From assembly GCF_026151395.1 (NCBI RefSeq), contig NZ_JAMQPV010000001.1, forward strand, positions 1 through 64,000: a stretch of 64,000 nt of DNA, given 5' to 3'. The translations under genes and the position numbers were made by a program. The DNA is from Leptospira limi. Its GTDB lineage: Bacteria > Spirochaetota > Leptospiria > Leptospirales > Leptospiraceae. Position 1 is the first letter of the stretch. Each line of letters starts with the position of its first letter. Positions 27,746 through 36,957 of this stretch are shown here, piece by piece. The notes below the pieces were generated by a model, which was given only the letters and a program-made list of their open reading frames with translations, did not search any database and had not been told where the DNA came from.

Positions 27746-29164
27746 ATTCCTCTACATCCCCTCTTTCAAAACAACCTTCTCTACAACTTCCAAACCCCCG
27801 ATCAATTTTATTTACACTCAAAAGTCTCCCCTGAAAAGGAGGCTTTACGATTCTTAAACCAAATCCAATCAGATTCCATTCCCATCATTCTGGGATTAGG
27901 TGCCTTACATTCTGTTCGTTCCCTTGTTTTATCACCTATGGGCCAACCAGTTGTCATTGTTTGGGAACCACTGCCTGAGGTATTTGAACTTCCCGCATTC
28001 CAAACAGAAATGTTAAAACTTTCGGGAAAAGCCAAAGAGAATGGTTTCACTTTGGTTCTTGTCACTGGCGTTACTCCAAATTGGAACGAAATCAAAGAAA
28101 AACTATCTGTCTCTACTCGCGAAAAAGTACCAACCAATGTGAAATGGACTTTGTATGTGACACCGAGTTATGAGCGTTATTTCCCAAATTTGATCGAAGA
28201 TTGCCGGAAAAACTTTCTTTCCCAGTTTCAATCGCAAAACACAAATCAAAATACAATCCAACACTTTCGTAAAGTATGGACTCATAATTATTTAAAAAAC
28301 AAAGTGACCATCGAGGAAACAAAAGCATCCATCCATTGGTTTCAATCCTTTCGCGGAACTAACTGCAATGTATTATTTTTAGGAGCCAGCCCAGGTCTAG
28401 AACGGAACATAGAATCGATCAAAAAACACCGTCATACCTTCACATTATTTGCTAGTGATACATCAATTGGTTACCTTTTAAAACATTCCATTCTTCCCGA
28501 TTATATTCTTTCCTTTGATTCTGGAAGAGGCACTTTGTATCATTTTTTAGTTGATTTGCCGACCTCAATACCCATTATCACTTGGTTAGGTGGTTCTCCC
28601 TATATATTTGAACTACCGAATCCAAAAATTTTAGTCAATACAGGCCATCCTTTGGACCAAATTGTATCTTTTTATTTTGAAAATGAAAAGGGTTTCCATT
28701 GGCCACATATACAAAACCCAAGTTTAAATTTACTAGGTATGATGATATCCATCACAAAGGGAATATTGAATCGGAATTTAGTTTTAAGTGGTGTGAGTTT
28801 TGTATCAGAATTTGGGAAGTCACATTGTGGTGGCACCGGATACGAACGATACTATTTACCTCAGTTGCATAGAAAACAAAGTATGGAATCTTTCACCAAA
28901 CGTCTGTATTCTGGTGTTAGAAAAGGAAAAAATCAAAAGGTGTGGGATGAATTGTTATCTGCAAAAACATCAGAGAACATTCAAAATTATTCAGAGTTAA
29001 CAGCATTCAATACAAACAAACCATTCGAACAAACGGTAGAACTCAATTCATTTCAGGGTTTTCCCCCAAGGATTTCCGATTTGGCTAAGTGGGCAAACCA
29101 AGACCAATCTGGTATCATCCATTCCAAAACTCTCAATGTTTGGTTGCGGTTTTCACTAGGTTAA
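27746..29164 (+). CDS. Maf/MptE-like DUF115 protein with non-canonical start
   Basis: The DUF115 / MptE-like region is clear: CNVLFLGASPGLERNIESIK, then ASDTSIGYLLKHSILPDYIL and WLGGSPYIF. Maf proteins of this family are motility-associated factors linked to transfer of nonulosonic sugars to flagellin. The first ATG is at 27938, but the frame is open for 64 more codons upstream. Those encode LHSKVSPEKEALRFLNQ, which resembles the HSKYDPxKEAER stretch at the N-terminus of Maf proteins. No ATG, GTG or TTG occurs there; ATT at 27746, eight bases after GAGG, is the best start (472 residues). The upstream acidic-protein gene ends at 27734, so re-initiation is also possible. Start uncertain; family fairly sure. 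Confidence 0.75.
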   Translation: MPLHPLFQNNLLYNFQTPDQFYLHSKVSPEKEALRFLNQIQSDSIPIILGLGALHSVRSLVLSPMGQPVVIVWEPLPEVFELPAFQTEMLKLSGKAKENGFTLVLVTGVTPNWNEIKEKLSVSTREKVPTNVKWTLYVTPSYERYFPNLIEDCRKNFLSQFQSQNTNQNTIQHFRKVWTHNYLKNKVTIEETKASIHWFQSFRGTNCNVLFLGASPGLERNIESIKKHRHTFTLFASDTSIGYLLKHSILPDYILSFDSGRGTLYHFLVDLPTSIPIITWLGGSPYIFELPNPKILVNTGHPLDQIVSFYFENEKGFHWPHIQNPSLNLLGMMISITKGILNRNLVLSGVSFVSEFGKSHCGGTGYERYYLPQLHRKQSMESFTKRLYSGVRKGKNQKVWDELLSAKTSENIQNYSELTAFNTNKPFEQTVELNSFQGFPPRISDLAKWANQDQSGIIHSKTLNVWLRFSLG

Positions 29165-29346
29165 GCTCCGAATAGAATCGGTATTTCTTGTAAATTCCAT
29201 TCAGCGCGTTCACGATTCGCAGGGATCCTATCAAATCCTTTTGTTTTTTTGGCTTTTCCCTTAGGTCTTTTCTCTAAGTCTTCTAAGATTTTTTCCAACC
29301 GTTCTTCCATCATCAAATGTAAATTCATTTGGTCTAACATATCCAT
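29161..29346 (-). CDS. Small hypothetical protein
   Basis: The 61-residue product begins MDMLDQMNLHLMMEERLEK and continues with a basic stretch (KRPKGKAKKTKGFDR). GGAGG eight bases before the ATG at 29346 is strong support for this start; an upstream ATG at 29394 lacks it. The N-terminal half is probably a coiled coil or long helix. Its stop codon overlaps that of the convergent Maf-like gene in a shared TTAA. Function unknown. Confidence 0.6.
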   Translation of the reverse strand: MDMLDQMNLHLMMEERLEKILEDLEKRPKGKAKKTKGFDRIPANRERAEWNLQEIPILFGA

Positions 29347-29474
29347 TGTGTTTTCCTCCACTGATGAATACAGATTACCAGATGGGGGGGACAAAATAGA
29401 AACCGCTTTGGAAAAAAATATCTATTGCCTCCAAAGGAATTTAATTTATAAGAGTGTAACGGGAAAAATCATTT

Positions 29475-30947
29475 GTGAATTTTAAAGATATCATTTCTCA
29501 ATTAGAAACTTCCAAAGAATCCAGAATTAATTTTTATTTTGTGACTGAAGAACAAAATCAGGAGATATACGCATTACTTGTCCATGTAATGGGGTATATG
29601 GACAAATTATATTTAGTGGAAGTCATTTTCACAGTCCTTAAAGAACTCCTAATGAACGCCAATAAGGCAAATGCAAAACGTGATTACTTTAGTCGTGAAA
29701 AATTAGACATCCAAAATTCCACTGATTATGCAAAAGGGATGTCAAGGTTCCAAGAAAACATCATCATGAAGTGGAACGAACAATTAGAGCGGTTAGATGG
29801 TGGAAATTATTACATAAGTTTACTCATGAAAGTGGAAGGAAAATCCATTCACTTCGCCGTTGAAAATAACGCACCCATCACAAAAGAAGAATTATCAAGG
29901 ATCAATCGTCGCATTGAAGTCGCTAAAAATTACAATGATTTATCCGATGCATTCACTGATGTTTCCGATAGTACCGAATCAGCAGGTTTAGGATTAGTAC
30001 TGATCCAATTACTTTTAAAAAATTCTGGAATCGGTTCTGATAAATTTAAAATATTTACAAACGAAAAAATAACACGCGCTACACTCAGCGTTCCTGATGT
30101 TACAACTCCAGTCGAAATCCAAACAGACCTAAAAACTAAGTTATTAAATGAAATAGATGGCCTTCCTCCTCTACCACATTCATTGACCAAAATCATCCAA
30201 CTCTGCAACAATCCCGATTCAGACCTTCATATGATTTCACAAGAAATTGAAAGAAATCCTGCATTGTCTGCTGATTTACTCAAACTTTCCAATTCTGCTT
30301 TTTTTGCGAATCGCAGCCAAGTGAGTTCCATTTTACAAGCAGTGAAAGTAGTTGGATTAAAAAACCTCCGTAACCTTCTTTATGTTTCTGGTGTTCGAAA
30401 GATTATGGATGGCCAGTACGGCAAAATGATGGATGTGTGGGAACACTCCAGCCGTTGCAGTTATTATGCACGTTATCTAGCAACAGAAAACAATCATACC
30501 AATAAAATTGCGGATATCATTGCCGTATGTGCACTGTTACACGATATAGGAAAATTTTTATTGTTATCTGTTGATAGAGGGTTTTTCAAAAAAATTGAAA
30601 CCTACCAAAGAGGTGCTGATTCCGGAAACTCAACTCTTCTAGAAGAGATGGCAATTGGACTTAGCCATCCACAACTTGGTGCATTACTTGCTGAAAAGTG
30701 GGAATTTCCACAAGACTTACGTGTTGCGATTGAATACCACCACAAACCATTTTTAGCTCCACCAGAACTACGAGATCTGGTCGAAGTGATCTACATGGCC
30801 AATATGATGGCAGATTTCCATGAACAGAAAAAAGGGTTTTATGCCATTGACAAAAACTTGTTAGCTAAGTTTAATTTAGACAACATCGATGTTTTTTCAG
30901 CAGCGGTGAATAAGGTAGAGGTATTGTACAAAAAAACGAATGAGTGA
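29475..30947 (+). CDS. GHKL-ATPase-like / HDOD fusion signalling protein
   Basis: This 490-residue protein joins two signalling modules. Residues of about 40-205 resemble a GHKL ATPase (VLKELLMNANKANAKRD as N-box, ESAGLGLVLIQLLLK as G-box). Residues of about 225-425 are an HDOD domain starting with LPPLPHSLTKIIQLC; CALLHDIGKFLLL resembles an HD-type motif. HDOD domains are scaffold relatives of HD phosphodiesterases. The fusion may bind a nucleotide and change a partner. Start is a GTG with a weak upstream GGGA. The ABC ATPase gene overlaps it by eight bases. Confidence 0.75.
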   Translation: MNFKDIISQLETSKESRINFYFVTEEQNQEIYALLVHVMGYMDKLYLVEVIFTVLKELLMNANKANAKRDYFSREKLDIQNSTDYAKGMSRFQENIIMKWNEQLERLDGGNYYISLLMKVEGKSIHFAVENNAPITKEELSRINRRIEVAKNYNDLSDAFTDVSDSTESAGLGLVLIQLLLKNSGIGSDKFKIFTNEKITRATLSVPDVTTPVEIQTDLKTKLLNEIDGLPPLPHSLTKIIQLCNNPDSDLHMISQEIERNPALSADLLKLSNSAFFANRSQVSSILQAVKVVGLKNLRNLLYVSGVRKIMDGQYGKMMDVWEHSSRCSYYARYLATENNHTNKIADIIAVCALLHDIGKFLLLSVDRGFFKKIETYQRGADSGNSTLLEEMAIGLSHPQLGALLAEKWEFPQDLRVAIEYHHKPFLAPPELRDLVEVIYMANMMADFHEQKKGFYAIDKNLLAKFNLDNIDVFSAAVNKVEVLYKKTNE

Positions 30948-31722
30948 GGTGGTACGGTTTCAGTCAGTTTCGTTTGTTAGAAATGATAAAACCATTTTAC
31001 AGGATGTCAACTTTTCACTCTCGCAAGGAGAGTCCTTGGCAATCGTTGGGCGTAATGGAGCCGGAAAAACAACACTCATCAATTTACTATTTGGTTACCT
31101 ATGGCCTACATCAGGGAATGTTTCAACTTTTGGTGAAACATATGGTGACACACCCATGGCTCCCTTACAAAGTAAAATGGGCATTGTCCAACCAGGACAC
31201 CAGGAAACTTTACTACAAAGACTCACTGCATTTGAAATGGTGCTAACAGGTGTAATTGGAACTTTAGGTTTGTACAAAGAACCAACATCGGAACAATCAA
31301 AATCTGCATCCTTATTATTAAAATCAATTGGTTTAGAGAATAAAGCCCACCAACAGTACCAAACACTCTCTTCTGGTGAAAAAATGAAGATTCTCTTGTT
31401 ACGTGCGTTTGGTGAAGGAAAAGAATTACTGATATTGGATGAACCTACTGCTGCTCTTGATGTGACAGCGAGAGTAGATTTTGGCCGATCGTTATATTCA
31501 TTAAAACAAAACAATCCGAAACTCACAAGAATTCTGATCACACATCGAATCGAAGAAATCCCAGAAGATTTTCATAAAATTCTTTTGTTAAAAGAAGGAC
31601 AGGTTTTGGCTTTTGGAGAAAAACAATCCGTTTTTACGGATGCAAATCTTTCAAAGTTGTATGATTTAAATCTCGCTGTAAGCGAAAAAAAAGGACAGTA
31701 TCAACTTACTGTCCTTTCATAA
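30940..31722 (+). CDS. ABC transporter ATP-binding protein
   Basis: This 260-residue ATPase shows Walker A GRNGAGKTT (37-45), signature LSSGE (143-147), Walker B LLILDEP (163-169), and the switch His in ITHRIEEI. The overall form fits the ModF/PhrA-like branch that often lacks a dedicated permease. No membrane partner is adjacent. The gene overlaps the HDOD gene by eight bases. Its 3' end contains a hairpin that also serves as terminator for the opposite strand. Substrate unknown. Confidence 0.85.
   Translation: MSEVVRFQSVSFVRNDKTILQDVNFSLSQGESLAIVGRNGAGKTTLINLLFGYLWPTSGNVSTFGETYGDTPMAPLQSKMGIVQPGHQETLLQRLTAFEMVLTGVIGTLGLYKEPTSEQSKSASLLLKSIGLENKAHQQYQTLSSGEKMKILLLRAFGEGKELLILDEPTAALDVTARVDFGRSLYSLKQNNPKLTRILITHRIEEIPEDFHKILLLKEGQVLAFGEKQSVFTDANLSKLYDLNLAVSEKKGQYQLTVLS
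31690..31717 (-). terminator. Terminator of the giant lipoprotein gene inside the ABC ATPase 3' end
   Basis: AAAGGACAGTA and TACTGTCCTTT form an 11-pair stem around a six-base loop. Read on the minus strand, a run of eight T (31683-31693 region) follows the stem's GC part, giving a good terminator for the gene ending at 31765. On the plus strand only three T follow, so it is weak there. The stem is inside the coding end of the ABC gene. Confidence 0.8.
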
Positions 31723-31764
31723 TGTTACACTCTATTTGCTAATGATAAGACGATAAATCGCTCT

Positions 31765-34700
31765 CTATTGATACATCGATCTTTCAATGAAATTGGTTGC
31801 TTTACAACTTCCAACCCCAACATCAGTGACAGATTTGTCTTGTGCAATACAGAATAGTTTCCACCAACGATTGGAATAGTTTGGTGCGATTGAATAATTT
31901 CTCACTTCACCAACACTTCCCTTGAAGATTCTAACCGTTGCGCCAGAGATTCCCATACTTGCTTCACCTGACCAGTTATAAACGCTGTAATAACGATTTG
32001 GTTGGTTCCATATAGAACCTTGCACTGTAATGGTTTCTGGACCATATCCAGTTGTGATATCATAGTCCAAACTTCCATTCCCTGCACCTAACGGAGTTTT
32101 ATTGTTCCATACGATGCGGTCGTTGGCTTGGTTTCCATATTGCATGTGTGAATCCAAATCTCTTGGTTTTGCACCCCAAGAGAGGACAACTCTCATCTCG
32201 TTATCACCAAGGATTGGTGTGACTAAAATGTTTTGGTTAGCTGGGGTTTCCGATCCAGCGGAAACAACGGTTCTGTAAGTTGTGGAATAGTTTTCTTGGA
32301 TAGAAGTACAATCACCACGTTTTCCAGCACCTGATACTTCGAGAGTATAGTTTCCTGGAGGAACTGATGGAATGGCATAGGACCCATCCGTCGAGGTTTT
32401 GACAGCTGGAATTGTCACTCCATTGGCATCAATCGCATAAGGGCCCGACTTCACATTCACACCTGGACGGATACGTGCTGTTAGGTTACAAACTCCCGTA
32501 TTGTAAAGGGCAGATAAAGCTCGACCAGAAACTGTTCCACTCGTTTGGCTTCCAGGAACAAAGGTAATGATATCAAAGTTAGTTGTTACATCCGCTTGGA
32601 TGTCTACAATCCCTTCTACGGTTTGGTATCCAGCCGATACAAATCGAACTTTCCAACGACCCGCATTGATATTAAAAATTGTGTATTGGCTTGAATTTGA
32701 GAAAATTGTAGAGCCAGTTGCGATGGATGCTGGTTGGACACCTGCAGATGGACGTAATGTTCCTCCATTTGGATCTACAATTTCCAAAGAATAAGTTCCA
32801 AGGAAAGCAAATCCACCAGGAGTTCGCACTGATCCAGAAAGGTTTCCGCGTCCGTCATTTGTAATCACTGGAGTGTTCACAACAACAGTTCCGCCACCTG
32901 TTCCTACTTCGACTGGGAAGTATGTGGTGATTCCATTTTTTTCGACTCGTAAATGGTAAGAACCTGGGGAAAGGAAAGGAAAACTATAACTACCGTTTGC
33001 TTGGGAAGAAACAGATCCAACTGTTTGGTCATTACCAGCAGTTCTTGTGGAAGAGACCGAACAATTCGGAGCATCAAACCCACCAGAGCAGTCTCTTTTC
33101 ACATCTGGAGTGAAATTTCCACCAACTAACCGACCCAATGTGATCGTTGCCCCACTGACAACGGAAGTTGAAACCGCATCGGTAACAACACCAGTGACTG
33201 TTGCACGTGGGCTATGGAGGACAACACCATTCAATTGGTAAACAACAGGATTGGAAGCGTATAAATTGGTTGCAACTGATGAAGTGTCAACACGAAGGCT
33301 ATTAGAGGACAAGTAACTAGACTGATACGATGGAGCCACTCGGTCCACAACAATGATTTGGTAAGAACTTTGTCGGAAATTGTAATCGGTTCCATCAATG
33401 ATGTCGACAGAAGCTGTATTATCATTCGCACGTGCAACACTCGGAGTCGTTGCGAGTGTCGTTGCGGATCCAGTTCCCAATTGGTAAAGCGCATAGGTTA
33501 CTTTTCCTGCATCATCATTTGTGAAAGGAGCTGGTAATACTTGTGGTAATGTCACAACATAAGAACTACCACCAAAACTAAATTGGCCAGAGTTTGTTGT
33601 TGTGATGTGAACAAGTGATGCACCTGCATCATTCGTATTTCCTAACATCACAACATACAATCCAGATTGAGTTGTATGGAGTGAGTTTGCGTTAGGTGCA
33701 GCATCCCGAACCGAAATGGACCCGGCAATCTGCGATCGAGTAGCGATTGAAGTCATCGAAATCGTTCCTGCATTGTACGTTGCGCCATTTAGGCTCACTT
33801 GTAATGGATTCGAAGAACAAGGAGTCGGATGATTGCCACAATAGTTTTCAAATCCTGGTGCAGAAATATAATATGCCCAAAGTCCACTCGCACCTAGGAA
33901 GGACACTTCTTTGGAAGTTGGATTTACTTCATAAACCTTGTTTGCATATGTTTGGTAAGTCCATGGACCATTCCCTTGCACATTTGCCAAACAAGAAGCT
34001 GTTGGATTGATAGCACAGGAACAAATAGAACCCGTTGGATTCAATGCACAATTTGTCCCTGCAACGGCACTTAAGGATTCAAGAATCCAAAGTTTGATTG
34101 CATTCCCTAAAATTGCATCATCTTTCAAATAGACAATATTAGATGGTGCTTGGTTGGCAGATGGTCGAACGTTGATCACAGCGCCAGCAACATGGTCATT
34201 ATTTGCATCTTTTACATACCCAACCACTAAGGATGGTTTTGCAACAATGAGAATTGGATCATTTATAGTTACAGATTTTGTACCACCATTAGGAGCTGCT
34301 GTGAAAAGAAAGGATTGGGTGACTGTGTAAAAAGAAGGGTTAGAAACTTCTAAATAATAGACTCCATTTGTTAATTCAAATCCTTCGATGGAGAAATTTC
34401 CATTTCCTGTGATTTGAACTGTTTGTAAAATCGCACCTTGCTCATTTTTTAGTTTGATGGTAAAAACGGAAGTTTGGTCATTCGACAATGCTCCGTTACG
34501 AATCAGTCCAGAAAGTAAAAGATCACTTTCTGTTGCCGCCATCCAAGGTAAATTGGTAACTCCTAAATCAATGACAGCCACTGTATTTGGATTGGTACCA
34601 GGAAAGGTAAAATGTACACTTTCTTGTGTAGTTGCATAAGGTTGGCCAGAAACTACAACAGAATCTCCAACATAAACAATCGTATAATTTCCGTTAGGGA

Positions 34701-35493
34701 GGGGACTTATCGAAATCACATATTGCCCATTGGCATTTGTAATCCCCGTCCCAACTGTGTTTCCATTGGAGTCAAGGATATTCACCACAATCCCTGCTAC
34801 AGGTCCAGATGGAACTGTTACCCCACCACCAGAAAATCCAGGGCTTGTGACAACACCTGTGAACTGTGCTGGTCCTTGGGCATAATACATTCTTTCTGCA
34901 AGTAAATTGCCTACATTCACTAAGGTAAATGGAGTTTGTGTTGGGTTATACACATATGAAAAGTCTTGGTAGGTATAATTTAAACCATAACCAGTGTTAA
35001 TGAGAACGCGATAATTGTTATTAGGAAGATCAGCTAAGTCAAATTGGAAACTTCCATTTGCTTCTGCAAATTTTGCGGCAACAAGTGTGCTTACATCCCC
35101 ATTCGCTACTTCGATGCGGACAGAAATTAAAGTGAGATCAACACAATTTGGAATGGCAGGTGCTCCAGGATTACCACAGATCACATTGGCAGGAACTCCT
35201 GCCACCACTGGAACAATCGAACCAATGACTCGTGCTGGTCCATGGTTTGGAACTTCTTGTTCGGAACCATTACTCGGAACTTCATCCGGATCTGTGACGA
35301 TGATGGAACCACCAGAAGGAGGGAGGGGAACACCGTTGGAATCGGGAGGGAGATCAGTTTGTCCACTGTTATCAGAAACGGCACCGCCGGTACCTAACAA
35401 CAACCAGAATGGCATGGATTTTTTCTTACGAGAACAACCCACGGAGACAACAGAAATGAGTACGAGAATGGTGAACAACCCTCGAACGCGCAT
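31765..35493 (-). CDS. Giant lipoprotein with carboxypeptidase-like/SdrD-type repeats
   Basis: This 1242-residue surface lipoprotein has a signal peptide ending in VSVGC (Cys20) and a Pro/Gly-rich linker (40-85). A series of beta-sandwich repeats follows, of the CarboxypepD_reg or Cna-B kind; examples are GTGITNANGQYVISISPLPNGNY, KTSTDGSYAIPSVPPGNYTL and SVSSQANGSYSFPFLSPGSY. The C-terminal 160 residues (EMRVVLSWGAKPRDLDSHM, TITVQGSIWNQPNRYYSVYNW) resemble the YfaP/DUF2135 domain. GAGGG seven bases before the ATG supports the start. A cell-surface or adhesive role is inferred. Confidence 0.8.
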   Translation of the reverse strand: MRVRGLFTILVLISVVSVGCSRKKKSMPFWLLLGTGGAVSDNSGQTDLPPDSNGVPLPPSGGSIIVTDPDEVPSNGSEQEVPNHGPARVIGSIVPVVAGVPANVICGNPGAPAIPNCVDLTLISVRIEVANGDVSTLVAAKFAEANGSFQFDLADLPNNNYRVLINTGYGLNYTYQDFSYVYNPTQTPFTLVNVGNLLAERMYYAQGPAQFTGVVTSPGFSGGGVTVPSGPVAGIVVNILDSNGNTVGTGITNANGQYVISISPLPNGNYTIVYVGDSVVVSGQPYATTQESVHFTFPGTNPNTVAVIDLGVTNLPWMAATESDLLLSGLIRNGALSNDQTSVFTIKLKNEQGAILQTVQITGNGNFSIEGFELTNGVYYLEVSNPSFYTVTQSFLFTAAPNGGTKSVTINDPILIVAKPSLVVGYVKDANNDHVAGAVINVRPSANQAPSNIVYLKDDAILGNAIKLWILESLSAVAGTNCALNPTGSICSCAINPTASCLANVQGNGPWTYQTYANKVYEVNPTSKEVSFLGASGLWAYYISAPGFENYCGNHPTPCSSNPLQVSLNGATYNAGTISMTSIATRSQIAGSISVRDAAPNANSLHTTQSGLYVVMLGNTNDAGASLVHITTTNSGQFSFGGSSYVVTLPQVLPAPFTNDDAGKVTYALYQLGTGSATTLATTPSVARANDNTASVDIIDGTDYNFRQSSYQIIVVDRVAPSYQSSYLSSNSLRVDTSSVATNLYASNPVVYQLNGVVLHSPRATVTGVVTDAVSTSVVSGATITLGRLVGGNFTPDVKRDCSGGFDAPNCSVSSTRTAGNDQTVGSVSSQANGSYSFPFLSPGSYHLRVEKNGITTYFPVEVGTGGGTVVVNTPVITNDGRGNLSGSVRTPGGFAFLGTYSLEIVDPNGGTLRPSAGVQPASIATGSTIFSNSSQYTIFNINAGRWKVRFVSAGYQTVEGIVDIQADVTTNFDIITFVPGSQTSGTVSGRALSALYNTGVCNLTARIRPGVNVKSGPYAIDANGVTIPAVKTSTDGSYAIPSVPPGNYTLEVSGAGKRGDCTSIQENYSTTYRTVVSAGSETPANQNILVTPILGDNEMRVVLSWGAKPRDLDSHMQYGNQANDRIVWNNKTPLGAGNGSLDYDITTGYGPETITVQGSIWNQPNRYYSVYNWSGEASMGISGATVRIFKGSVGEVRNYSIAPNYSNRWWKLFCIAQDKSVTDVGVGSCKATNFIERSMYQ

Positions 35494-35736
35494 AGACTTA
35501 CCCTCTAATCAAATTCGCTTTGTGGCGTTTTGCCACTTCCTTTCAAATGACTTCGGGAAATTCCTAAGAGCTCCCAAAGTGTACCATTTGTAGTCTGTTT
35601 TCGTACAGAAAGCAAACCTTTTTTAGGGGTATCGGATAAAAATTTCCATTTTCATCGCTTTTGAGCCAAAAATAGACAGGAAAATGAATTTCGATTGCCC
35701 ATTCCTTTCCGCCACAAAGCCTACTCCTAGCGAAAT

Positions 35737-36957
35737 ATGTGGGATTTTTGGCTTTCGGTAGGCGGTTGGAAATTACTCATGATCCCATTCACTTATGGGT
35801 TTGTGGGTTGGGTGACCAATTGGTTGGCACTCAAAATGACTTTTTACCCAATCCAATTCATTGGAATTCCTCCCTATTTGGGGTGGCAAGGGATCATACC
35901 CAGAAAAGCACATAAAATGGCCAGTAAGTCTGTAGATGTGATCACAGAACGCCTTCTCAACATCAAAGAAGTTTTCCTTAAAGTAGATCCGAAAAAAGCA
36001 GAGGTTGTTTTTTTACCAGCGCTAGACTCAAGCATTCGTTATACGATAAAAGAATTTTCGGATAGTTTAGATCCAAAACTTTGGGAAATCATTCCTGACA
36101 TTGTCAAAGAAGAAATATATCATAAAGTACGAAGAGAAAGTGGGATTACCATTCGAAAGGTAATCAAGAAACTCCAAGCAGACATTGATTCCTTATTTGA
36201 TGTAAAAGCATTGGTATTAAAAAAACTTTCTGGTAATAACGTAGGTTTGGTGGTAGAACTTTTCCAAGAAGTTGGTGCCCCCGAGTTTCGATTCATTGAA
36301 CGATCTGGTTTTTATTTTGGTTTTTTACTTGGCCTTGTCCAAATGGTATTTATGATTTTTTTTCCTATGGCATGGACTCTTCCCATCCAAGGAGTGATAG
36401 TTGGTTACCTAACAAATTACTTAGCACTTGAAATGATTTTTAGGCCACTATTACCAAAAAAATTTTTGGGGCTTTGGACTTACCAGGGATTGTTTCTAAA
36501 ACGACAAAATGAAGTATCTAGGTTGTATGCAAAACTTGTAAGTCAAAAAATCCTTACACCTAAAAATATACTATCGGAACTTATTTTTGGAAAAGCTTCC
36601 AAGGAAATCATCGAAATCATTCGCAAAGAAGTGAGTAGCCATGTGGATACAGTTACGTTTCTTGCAAAACCTGCTCTGTATGCGACTGGTAAAATCAATG
36701 AATTTGATTCTGCAAAAGAAAGGATCGCTGTGGCGATGGCGGATAATGCGATCGAAAATGCTTTCCATTTAGAATCGTACTTAGGTGAATCTTTGCAGAT
36801 TGAAACAATGATGGGAGATCGAATGTCAGCTCTTCCCCCAAAAGAATTTGAATCCATCTTACGTTCGGCATTCCAAGAAGACGAAATGTTACTGATACTA
36901 GTGGGAGCAGCTCTTGGTGCTCTTGTTGGATGGTTTCAAATGGTATTTATTATATGA
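35737..36957 (+). CDS. DUF445 family membrane protein
   Basis: The 406-residue protein shows the two DUF445 hallmarks: GFVGWVTNWLALKMTFYPI near the N-terminus and GYLTNYLALEMIFRPL near residue 225, both beside hydrophobic segments. A long helical region lies between them. The family (for example YheB) is of unknown function and sits in the cytoplasmic membrane. No clear Shine-Dalgarno precedes the ATG. It overlaps the epimerase gene by four bases. Confidence 0.85.
   Translation: MWDFWLSVGGWKLLMIPFTYGFVGWVTNWLALKMTFYPIQFIGIPPYLGWQGIIPRKAHKMASKSVDVITERLLNIKEVFLKVDPKKAEVVFLPALDSSIRYTIKEFSDSLDPKLWEIIPDIVKEEIYHKVRRESGITIRKVIKKLQADIDSLFDVKALVLKKLSGNNVGLVVELFQEVGAPEFRFIERSGFYFGFLLGLVQMVFMIFFPMAWTLPIQGVIVGYLTNYLALEMIFRPLLPKKFLGLWTYQGLFLKRQNEVSRLYAKLVSQKILTPKNILSELIFGKASKEIIEIIRKEVSSHVDTVTFLAKPALYATGKINEFDSAKERIAVAMADNAIENAFHLESYLGESLQIETMMGDRMSALPPKEFESILRSAFQEDEMLLILVGAALGALVGWFQMVFII

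Noticed and set aside
33047..33494. Several small frames opposite the giant lipoprotein
   Set aside because: They are shadows of the repeat region with no independent signals.
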